Assembly: GCA_947074265.1 (NCBI GenBank)
Contig: CAMTPD010000096.1
Location: forward strand, 1 to 6,326
Direction of reading: 5' to 3'
Length of the DNA stretch: 6,326 nt
Source: an uncultured Porphyromonadaceae bacterium
GTDB lineage: Bacteria; Bacteroidota; Bacteroidia; Bacteroidales; CAMTPD01
This document shows positions 1 through 6,326 of the stretch, one piece after another (position 1 is the stretch's first letter; every line of letters begins with the position of its first letter). A model generated the notes under the pieces. That model was not told where the DNA came from and did not search any database. It was given only the letters and a program-made list of their open reading frames with translations. The position numbers were made by a program, and so were the translations under genes.

Positions 1-3000
1 AGTCTACGATATTTTAACCGAAAAAGCGAGTTTACAAAAGACGGTCACGTTGAAGTAACTGCCGAAAATAGAGCTTGGGAACGATTCTATAAAAGGCGTT
101 GGCATCACGATAAAGAAGTGAGATCAACACATGGAGCTAATTGTACAGGCTCATGTTCATGGCGTGTATTTGTGAAAAACGGAGTTGTAACATGGGAAAT
201 CCAAGAAACAAATTATCCACGGACCCGGCCTGATATTCCGAATCATGAACCAAGAGGTTGTCCTCGTGGTGCAAGTTATTCTTGGTATTTATATAGTTCA
301 GCTCGGATAAAGCACCCCATGATTAGAGCCTCTTTATTTGATGCATATAAGAAAGCAAAACTACAACAAGCAGACCCCGTTAAGGCATGGGAGCTAGTAA
401 TGCTAAACAAAGACATATGCAATCAATATAAGAGTGAGCGAGGTTTAGGTGGTATGATTCGTCTTTCATGGGATGATGCATTAGAAATAACTGCGGCTGC
501 AAATATTTATACGATTAAGAAATATGGCCCGGATAGAGTTGCAGGTTTTACTCCGATACCGGCATTTTCAATGGTTTCTTATTCTTCCGGAACTCGATAT
601 TTAAGTCTTATTGGAGGAGCATGTCTTAGTTTCTATGATTTTTATTGCGACCTACCTCCAGCTTCACCTCAAACATGGGGAGAACAAACCGATGTGCCAG
701 AAAGTGCAGATTGGTTTACCTCTACATTTTTAATGCTTTGGGGGTCCAATGTGCCGGTAACGCGTACTCCTGATGCGCACTTTATGACGCAAGCTCGCTA
801 TAAAGGAACAAAAGTAGTAGTGGTGGCACCTGATTATAACGATGCAACTAAGTTTGCAGATATGTGGATAAGACCTAAGCAAGGTACAGATTCTGCATTA
901 GGCATGGCAATGGGGCATGTTATTTTAAAAGAGTTTTATGCAGAGAGACAAACGCCATACTTTGTTGACTATGCGAAGCAATATACAGATCTACCATTCC
1001 TTGTAAAATTAGAAAAACGAGAAGATAAATGGGTCTGCGGACAAATGTTGCGAGCATCAGACTTCGAGGATTCGATGCAAATGCAAAAGAATGCAGCATG
1101 GCGACCTTTGATGATGGACCAGGAAGGATCTTTAGTGATACCAAATGGAACGATTGGTTCCAGATGGGATGGCGACAATAAATGGAATCTGGAACTAAAA
1201 GATGTACGCACAGGTGCAGAGTTTGATCCGGTTTTGTCTGTTTTGGATAAGCGAGAAGATATTTTGACTGTAACATTCCCATTCTTTGGAGGTGCAGAAT
1301 ATAAAAATCCGTTTGTAAATGCAACTGAGCATGCCGATACAATCGAACATAAAGTTCCGGTTGTCAAAGTGAATACAGGAAAAGAGGAAATATATTGTGC
1401 TTCTGTTTTAGACTTGATGTTTGCAAACTATGGAGTAGACAGAGGACTTGGAGATAGCAACGCTGCACGTTCATATGACGAAGATTTACCATTTACACCA
1501 CATTGGCAAGAGCAAATCACAGGCGTACCAATGCAACAAGTAATTACAACAGCACGTCAGTTTGCCGAAAATGCGGTAAAAACAGAAGGTAAGTCTATGA
1601 TCATTATTGGAGCCGGAGTTAATCAATGGTACAAGTCGGATATGACCTACCGTAGTGCGATAAACTTATTGGTATTGTGTGGCTGTGTTGGAAAACCAGG
1701 AGGGGGATGGTCTCACTATGTAGGACAAGAAAAGATACGGCCATTGGCAGGTTGGGCAGTATTGGCCTTTGCCTCTGATTGGCAACGTCCGCCAAGACAA
1801 GTCAACTCGACTTCCTATTTCTACATGCATAGTGACCAATGGCGTTATGAACGAATTGGTTTAAATGAGATATTATCACCATTAGCCGATCAAAAGCGAT
1901 GGAGTGGAATGTCGCTTATTGATTGCAATATTAAAGCTCAACGTTTGGGTTGGACTACTTGTTCTCCTGAATTAAATATAAATCCACTCGATATTGTGCC
2001 AAAAGCAGAAGCAGAAGGTAAAGATCCGAAAGACTGGGTAAGAGAAAAACTACACAGTGGAGAAATTACGATGGCAAGTGAAGATTTGGACAATCCACAG
2101 AACTCACCACGTAATCTCTTTATTTGGCGTTCAAACTTGATAGGTTGTAGTGCCAAAGGTATGGAGTACTTTATGAAGCATTTACTTGGCGCACAAAATG
2201 GTGTTGGCGGTGAGAATTTAAAAGCCAGAGGAGAAGCGTTACCGAAAGAAGTAAAATGGGTAGATGAAGAGCCTCATGGGAAATTAGATTTAGTCGTAAC
2301 CGCCGATTATAGAATGACGACTTCAGCTTTGCACTCTGATATTGTTTTCCCTGCAGCAACTTGGTATGAAAAGAATGATATCAGCAGTACCGATATGCAC
2401 CCGTTTATACACCCATTCTGTCAGGCTATAGATCCTGTTTGGGAAGCACGTTCTGATTGGGACTTGTTTAAAGGTTTGTCCGAGAAGTTCTCCGAATTAT
2501 GTAAAGGGCATTTGTCCAAACAAAAAGATGTCGTATTACAAGCAATACAACATGATTCGCCGGTTGAAATATCAGAACCGTTAGATGTACAAGATTGGCG
2601 TGAAACAGGAGAAATGCCTACGCCCGGTGTAAATATGGCAAACATTGCCATTGTAGAGCGTAACTATCCGGAGACCTATAAGCGATTTACTTCTCTAGGA
2701 CCACTTATGTCGGCGAAAGGTAATGGTTCAAAAGGAATCAGTTGGAATACGGAGGCCGAAGTTGAAATGCTGAAGAAAATGAATTTTGTTGTTGCCGATC
2801 CCGGAGAATCGTATGGTTTACCTCAAATCAATACAGATATCCAAGCAGCCGAAACAATTTTGACTTTAGCTCCTGAAAGTAATGGAGAGGTAGCCATGAA
2901 AGCATGGGAAAATCTCGAAAAGCGAACAGGACGAAAACATACCCACTTAGCCGAAGGACGAGCAGATGAGTTGATTCGGTATGACGACTTAGTAGCACAA

Positions 3001-3711
3001 CCTCGCAAAGCGATAACCTCTCCTTGTTGGAGTGGTATGGAATCAGAAAAAGTTAGTTACAATGCAAGTTATATCAATGTGCATGAGCTGATTCCTTGGC
3101 GCACACTTACAGGACGACAGTCAATTTATCAAGACCACTTGTGGATGCGAGAATTTGGAGAAGCATTGGTTACATACAAACCGCCGATTTCAACAAAAGC
3201 AGTCAACTCCTTAATGTCTCAAATCGACGGAAAAGAAGAGGTCTTAGCACTTAATGTTATAACACCGCACAATAAATGGACTATTCACTCCATGTGGTCG
3301 GACAATCTACTGATGCTTACACTTGGAAGAGGGGGACCTGTTGTTTGGATTAGTGAAACAGACGCAGCTAAGATCAACATCAAAGACAATGACTGGGTTG
3401 AGTTGTTTAACGACAACGGAGCTACAATGTGTAGGGCTGTCGTTTCGCAACGTATTCCGGAAGGAGCGTTGATTCTTTATCACAATCAAGAACGATTTAT
3501 AAACATGCCGTTGAGCAAACACACGGGACATCGTGGTGGACTTCATAATTCATTGGCACGTATTTGTCCTAAACCAACCCATATGATTGGAGGATACGCA
3601 CAACTATCTTATAGTTTCAACTATTATGGAACCATTGGGGCCAATCGTGACGAAATTGCAATTATTAGAAGAATTGCAAAAGTAGAATGGGGAGATGAAG
3701 AAGTAAAATAA
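1..3711 (+). CDS. narG: Respiratory nitrate reductase alpha subunit NarG (5' end cut by window)
   Basis: Catalytic subunit of membrane-bound nitrate reductase: reduces nitrate to nitrite with quinol electrons delivered through NarH, on the cytoplasmic side of the membrane. The frame is open from base 1 and encodes 1236 visible residues; E. coli NarG has about 1247, so only about five N-terminal residues seem to be missing. The in-frame GTG at 118 is internal, because family similarity (LRYF...DGH, RRWHHDK) runs upstream of it. The FS0 cluster ligands are His44, Cys48, Cys52 and Cys87 (H-x3-C-x3-C-x34-C). The molybdenum ligand is Asp217 in YCDLPPASPQTWGEQTDVPE, matching E. coli Asp222. The molybdopterin oxidoreductase fold fills the middle, and the dinucleotide-binding domain lies at roughly residues 1080 to 1210 (GGPVVW, KDNDWVE, KPTHMIGGYAQ). 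Gln542 replaces the His seen in E. coli (His546). No Tat signal is visible, but the true N-terminus is outside the window. First gene of the operon; narH follows after 18 bases. Confidence 0.98.
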   Translation, partial: SLRYFNRKSEFTKDGHVEVTAENRAWERFYKRRWHHDKEVRSTHGANCTGSCSWRVFVKNGVVTWEIQETNYPRTRPDIPNHEPRGCPRGASYSWYLYSSARIKHPMIRASLFDAYKKAKLQQADPVKAWELVMLNKDICNQYKSERGLGGMIRLSWDDALEITAAANIYTIKKYGPDRVAGFTPIPAFSMVSYSSGTRYLSLIGGACLSFYDFYCDLPPASPQTWGEQTDVPESADWFTSTFLMLWGSNVPVTRTPDAHFMTQARYKGTKVVVVAPDYNDATKFADMWIRPKQGTDSALGMAMGHVILKEFYAERQTPYFVDYAKQYTDLPFLVKLEKREDKWVCGQMLRASDFEDSMQMQKNAAWRPLMMDQEGSLVIPNGTIGSRWDGDNKWNLELKDVRTGAEFDPVLSVLDKREDILTVTFPFFGGAEYKNPFVNATEHADTIEHKVPVVKVNTGKEEIYCASVLDLMFANYGVDRGLGDSNAARSYDEDLPFTPHWQEQITGVPMQQVITTARQFAENAVKTEGKSMIIIGAGVNQWYKSDMTYRSAINLLVLCGCVGKPGGGWSHYVGQEKIRPLAGWAVLAFASDWQRPPRQVNSTSYFYMHSDQWRYERIGLNEILSPLADQKRWSGMSLIDCNIKAQRLGWTTCSPELNINPLDIVPKAEAEGKDPKDWVREKLHSGEITMASEDLDNPQNSPRNLFIWRSNLIGCSAKGMEYFMKHLLGAQNGVGGENLKARGEALPKEVKWVDEEPHGKLDLVVTADYRMTTSALHSDIVFPAATWYEKNDISSTDMHPFIHPFCQAIDPVWEARSDWDLFKGLSEKFSELCKGHLSKQKDVVLQAIQHDSPVEISEPLDVQDWRETGEMPTPGVNMANIAIVERNYPETYKRFTSLGPLMSAKGNGSKGISWNTEAEVEMLKKMNFVVADPGESYGLPQINTDIQAAETILTLAPESNGEVAMKAWENLEKRTGRKHTHLAEGRADELIRYDDLVAQPRKAITSPCWSGMESEKVSYNASYINVHELIPWRTLTGRQSIYQDHLWMREFGEALVTYKPPISTKAVNSLMSQIDGKEEVLALNVITPHNKWTIHSMWSDNLLMLTLGRGGPVVWISETDAAKINIKDNDWVELFNDNGATMCRAVVSQRIPEGALILYHNQERFINMPLSKHTGHRGGLHNSLARICPKPTHMIGGYAQLSYSFNYYGTIGANRDEIAIIRRIAKVEWGDEEVK

Positions 3712-3729
3712 AGTGTAAATACGATACAG

Positions 3730-5202
3730 ATGAAAATAAAATCACAAATATGCATGGTATTGAGTCTCGACAAATGCATAGGCTGTCATACCTGTTCGGT
3801 TACATGTAAAAATGTCTGGACCTCTCGTCAGGGAGTTGAATATACATGGTTTAATAATGTAGAAACGAAGCCCGGTCAAGGCTATCCGTCTAATTGGGAA
3901 AACCAGCAGCACTATAAAGGAGGCTGGGAGCGTACCAAGCATGGAATAAGACTTCGTCAAGGATCAAGAATAAAAGTATTGTCTTCTATTTTTGCCAATC
4001 CGTATATGCCTTCGATCGACGATTATTACGAACCGTTTACGTTCAATTATTCGATACTACAAAGTACTGCGAAGTTCAAGACTCCGCCTACAGCCCGTCC
4101 TTTTTCTATTCTGACCGGAAAGCGAATGGAGAAAATAGAGAAAGGCCCTAACTGGGAGGATAATCTAGGAGGAACATTTAGTACACGCTCTTCAGACAAA
4201 AACCTTGAAGGAATAGATACGAAAGACTTCGAAGCATTCGAACGTTCGTTTATGTATTATCTACCACGGTTGTGCGAACATTGTCTCAATCCGGCATGTG
4301 TAGCCGCTTGTCCTTCAGGTGCGATATACAAAAGAGATGAAGATGGAATCGTTCTTATCGACGAAGAAAAGTGTCGTGGATGGCGAGAATGTGTAAGCGC
4401 ATGTCCGTATAAGAAAAGTTATTTCAATTGGGTACGTAAACGTTCCGAAAAATGTACCTTCTGTTTTCCTCGTATTGAAAATGGCAAGCCAACAATTTGT
4501 TCAGAGTCATGTGTTGGACGCATCCGATATATTGGAGTTATGCTCTACGACGAAGAGCGCATCAAAGAATATGCTTCAACCGAAGATCCGGAAAAGTTAT
4601 ACGAAGCACAGATGAATATATTTCTAGATCCACACGATGAAGAGATCTGTCGTGAAGCAATGGCTCAAGGAATACCTCATAGCTTTATAGAAGCAGCTAA
4701 GCAGTCTCCGGTATATAAAATGATGAAAGAATGGAAAATCGCTTTTCCACTACATCCCGAATTTAGAACGTTGCCGATGGTTTGGTATATTCCACCATTA
4801 TCGCCAGTCGTATATGAGATGGAACAGCAAGAGGCTTCGCAAGCATTAACTAGTGTAGAAGAGATGCGTATTCCGATCAAATATATAGCAAATATGCTTT
4901 GCGCCGGAAATGAAAAGCCGATCAAGGAAGCTATGCTAAAGCTTGTGGCAATGCGTAATCGAATGCGAAGCAGGTTGGTCGATAATGATACCGATGACTC
5001 GATGTATGAAAAGGTCGGATTATCTTCTCTACAATTCGATGAGATGTATAGGTATCTGGCGTTGGCTCCATACGAAGAACGATTTGTGATACCAACCATG
5101 CGAACCGATCATTTGCACGATACATTTGCGGTAAGATCAGAAAGCGGATTTGATCATCCACACGGAAAAGAACGATCTAAAAACTTAATGGGAGGATTAT
5201 AA
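3730..5202 (+). CDS. narH: Respiratory nitrate reductase beta subunit NarH (iron-sulfur protein)
   Basis: Electron-transfer subunit carrying electrons from the NarI haems to NarG; cytoplasmic face. The N-terminus matches the family from the first residue (MKIKSQ, then DKCIGCHTCSVTCKNVWTSR), which fixes the ATG. Four cysteine groups are present: Cys16/19/22/26; Cys182/185/190/194; Cys215, Trp218, Cys221, Cys225; and Cys242/245/257/261. Trp218 stands where a fourth cysteine would be, as in E. coli, where this group holds a [3Fe-4S] cluster; the expected set is three [4Fe-4S] plus one [3Fe-4S]. The C-terminal part shows the family blocks EAAKQSPVYKMM, FPLHPEFRTLPMVWYIPPLSP and EMYRYLALAPYEERFVIP. 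At 490 residues it is about 20 shorter than E. coli NarH, the difference being mostly in the C-terminal tail. Cys8 is an extra cysteine. The 18-base gap after narG has no clear Shine-Dalgarno sequence, so translation is probably coupled to narG (inference). Confidence 0.98.
   Translation: MKIKSQICMVLSLDKCIGCHTCSVTCKNVWTSRQGVEYTWFNNVETKPGQGYPSNWENQQHYKGGWERTKHGIRLRQGSRIKVLSSIFANPYMPSIDDYYEPFTFNYSILQSTAKFKTPPTARPFSILTGKRMEKIEKGPNWEDNLGGTFSTRSSDKNLEGIDTKDFEAFERSFMYYLPRLCEHCLNPACVAACPSGAIYKRDEDGIVLIDEEKCRGWRECVSACPYKKSYFNWVRKRSEKCTFCFPRIENGKPTICSESCVGRIRYIGVMLYDEERIKEYASTEDPEKLYEAQMNIFLDPHDEEICREAMAQGIPHSFIEAAKQSPVYKMMKEWKIAFPLHPEFRTLPMVWYIPPLSPVVYEMEQQEASQALTSVEEMRIPIKYIANMLCAGNEKPIKEAMLKLVAMRNRMRSRLVDNDTDDSMYEKVGLSSLQFDEMYRYLALAPYEERFVIPTMRTDHLHDTFAVRSESGFDHPHGKERSKNLMGGL
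5190..5196 (+). promoter_or_regulatory. Shine-Dalgarno sequence for narJ, inside the narH 3' end
   Basis: The sequence GGGAGGA ends 7 bases before the narJ ATG, a near-ideal ribosome-binding site. It lies within the last codons of narH (Met-Gly-Gly-Leu-stop), so the same bases code the NarH C-terminus and set the narJ start. It is much stronger than anything in front of narH or narI. With a 1-base gap between the two genes, ribosomes finishing narH probably re-initiate on narJ (inference). Confidence 0.75.
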
Positions 5203-5203
5203 A

Positions 5204-5812
5204 ATGGCAAAAGTATTGAAGTTGGTATCTCTCATGCTCGATTATCCAACAAGTGACATCCAAGCGTTAATGCCATCCTTCAAGGAAGCGATAGATCATC
5301 AATATAACTTGGATAGTAAATCACGTAAGCGATTAATCGATTTTATCAATCATTACCAGCAAACGAACCTATCAACATGGCAGCAAGAGTATACGCAAGT
5401 ATTCGACTATAGTCCTTCTACGTCTCTGTATCTATTTGATCACGTATATGGAGACTCTCGTCAAAGAGGGATGGCAATGGTAAATCTAAAGATGATGTAT
5501 GAAGACGAAGGTCTTCACTTATCAGATTCAGAGTTGCCAGACTATTTGCCTGTTTTTCTTGAGTTTTTAGGAGAAACACAATCTGAAACGAATGCTTGTA
5601 ATCACTTAGCAGAAGTAAAAGAAGTTGTGGAAAAGATAGCAAAGAGCTTAAAAGAGGGCAATAGTAAGTATGCCGAACTATTGGAAATCATTTTAGCCTT
5701 TGCCTCTCGGGGTGTTGCTACACCTTTTAAAGCAGTAACACATTCGGATGAAATTAAAAAAGCATGCGACGGTTGTCTGCTCAATGAGCAACGAGCGTTT
5801 ATAAACGAATAA
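5204..5812 (+). CDS. narJ: Nitrate reductase assembly chaperone NarJ
   Basis: Cytoplasmic maturation chaperone of the NarJ/TorD-like family. In E. coli it binds apo-NarG, is needed for insertion of the Mo-bisMGD cofactor, and is not part of the final enzyme. Recognised from the N-terminal LVSLMLDYP block, the central stretch at about residues 62 to 92 (YTQVFDYSPSTSLYLFDHVY, then GDSRQRGMAM) and ELPDYLPVFLEFL at about residues 110 to 122. Mostly helical by composition; no signal peptide or membrane segment. At 202 residues it is about 34 shorter than the 236-residue E. coli protein and lacks its long C-terminal tail. The end carries Cys188-Asp-Gly-Cys191, which I do not recall in E. coli NarJ. 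The start is supported by the Shine-Dalgarno sequence at 5190 to 5196 and by N-terminal similarity. It lies between narH (1-base gap) and narI (13-base gap), the usual operon position. Confidence 0.95.
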   Translation: MAKVLKLVSLMLDYPTSDIQALMPSFKEAIDHQYNLDSKSRKRLIDFINHYQQTNLSTWQQEYTQVFDYSPSTSLYLFDHVYGDSRQRGMAMVNLKMMYEDEGLHLSDSELPDYLPVFLEFLGETQSETNACNHLAEVKEVVEKIAKSLKEGNSKYAELLEIILAFASRGVATPFKAVTHSDEIKKACDGCLLNEQRAFINE

Positions 5813-5818
5813 AAAGAA

Positions 5819-5833
5819 ATGGATTATGACTAG
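5819..5833 (+). other. Four-codon ATG-to-TAG frame overlapping the narI start
   Basis: An ATG seven bases upstream of the narI ATG, in a different frame, encodes Met-Asp-Tyr-Asp and stops at TAG, which lies just inside narI. It could be chance, or a small start-stop element that holds ribosomes near the weak narI start. There is no evidence of translation and no good Shine-Dalgarno sequence in front of it. Confidence 0.15.
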
Positions 5834-6326
5834 TTTCTGGGACAACTCATTATTCAACTATCTGCCACATATCGCAATCGGATTGCTCATATTTGGTGTG
5901 ATTACCCGCTTTGTGAAAGCATCGAAAACCATTCAGGCAACGTCGACGCAGCTGTTATCAAACGATAAGATGTTCAATTGGTCTATTATGCTATTTCACT
6001 ATGGAATCGTATTAGTGCTGTTCGGACATATATTCGGATTGTTTACTCCGCGTTGGCTGTACGAGTTGGTTATGACGCCCGATACAAAACGAATGCTTGC
6101 AATATCCATGGGATCTTTCTTTGGGATATGTGCACTTATCGGTATTGTGACACTGACTATTCGTCGCTTTACCAACGAACGAATACACGATAATAGTTCT
6201 GTTCATGATATTTTCATATCGTTGTTGGTTTCTGTTCAGATATTCCTAGGAGTATGGTCTACAGCAATAACAGCGGTTTCACCTCCCGAGCAATACTTTA
6301 TGCTAGACACTTGGGCAAAAGGAGTG
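5826..6326 (+). CDS. narI: Respiratory nitrate reductase gamma subunit NarI (3' end cut by window)
   Basis: Membrane cytochrome b that oxidises quinol and anchors NarGH. 167 codons are open to the right edge; the E. coli protein has 225 residues, so roughly the last quarter is missing. Four hydrophobic segments are visible at about residues 14 to 30, 50 to 74, 90 to 112 and 127 to 150; the family has five. His58 and His68 match E. coli His56 and His66, one ligand for each of the two b haems; the partner ligands (His187 and His205 in E. coli) would fall beyond the window. Gly67 and Lys88 match Gly65 and Lys86, which belong to the quinol site near the distal haem. The motif FGHIFGLFTPRWLYE is typical. 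The ATG at 5826 is chosen because the ATG at 5819 is in another frame and reaches a stop after four codons. The upstream region is purine-rich but has no strong Shine-Dalgarno sequence. Confidence 0.95.
   Translation, partial: MTSFWDNSLFNYLPHIAIGLLIFGVITRFVKASKTIQATSTQLLSNDKMFNWSIMLFHYGIVLVLFGHIFGLFTPRWLYELVMTPDTKRMLAISMGSFFGICALIGIVTLTIRRFTNERIHDNSSVHDIFISLLVSVQIFLGVWSTAITAVSPPEQYFMLDTWAKGV

Noticed and set aside
118..120. GTG as the narG start codon
   Set aside because: The frame is open to base 1 and the upstream residues match the NarG N-terminus; this GTG codes the Val directly before RSTHG, inside the FS0 region.
920..1367. Two overlapping minus-strand open frames of 132 and 140 residues opposite narG
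   Set aside because: They lie antisense to a conserved part of narG, have no recognisable motifs or start signals, and look like codon shadows. The same holds for the minus-strand frames opposite narH, narJ and narI.
1999..2017. Short GCAGAA direct repeat inside narG
   Set aside because: Two adjacent copies encoding Ala-Glu-Ala-Glu; E. coli NarG has a similar GEAEKAG stretch at this place, so it is ordinary coding sequence.
5819..5821. Upstream ATG as the narI start
   Set aside because: It is out of frame with narI and reaches TAG after four codons; the in-frame ATG at 5826 gives a normal NarI N-terminus.
5978..6193. A 71-residue plus-strand open frame
   Set aside because: It lies in another frame inside narI, whose haem histidines and membrane segments are clear; the shadow frame shows no family features.
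1..6326. A Nitrobacter-type nitrite oxidoreductase (nxr) cluster
   Set aside because: NxrA and NxrB are close relatives of NarG and NarH, but the nxrX gene found between them in Nitrobacter is absent and the gene order is the plain narGHJI of nitrate respirers. The reaction direction cannot be proven from sequence, but nitrate reduction is much the simpler reading.

Overview
The window is filled almost end to end by one co-directional plus-strand operon for a membrane-bound respiratory nitrate reductase of the cytoplasm-facing type, in the order narG-narH-narJ-narI. All four reading frames are intact as far as they can be seen. narG lacks only its first few codons (cut by the left edge) and narI is cut by the right edge after 167 codons. 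The identifications come from direct reading of the proteins against NarG, NarH, NarJ and NarI of E. coli and Bacillus as I remember them; no search was run.

Layout: narG (1 to 3711, 5' partial), an 18-base gap, narH (3730 to 5202), a 1-base gap with a strong Shine-Dalgarno sequence inside the end of narH, narJ (5204 to 5812), a 13-base gap, narI (5826 to 6326, 3' partial). No stretch over 300 bases lacks a gene. No promoter, terminator, RNA gene, mobile element or CRISPR array is visible; the operon promoter must lie left of the window.

How the genes work together: NarI takes electrons from quinol in the membrane through two b haems, NarH passes them along four iron-sulfur clusters, and NarG reduces nitrate to nitrite at a Mo-bisMGD centre. 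NarJ is the dedicated chaperone that helps load the cofactor into NarG before the complex docks on NarI. Nearly all cofactor ligands that fall in the window are present.

Organism: a bacterium with an A+T-rich genome able to respire nitrate. The proteins look closer by eye to the enterobacterial type than to the Bacillus type, while the A+T-rich codon use is unlike enterics. The taxon cannot be fixed from this window; Bacteroidota or a low-GC proteobacterium are guesses only.

I do not see an undescribed system here. The most notable detail is a glutamine in NarG at the position that aligns with E. coli His546, close to the molybdenum site. Lesser points are an extra cysteine near the N-terminus of NarH, a CxxC near the end of a short NarJ, and a four-codon reading frame overlapping the narI start.
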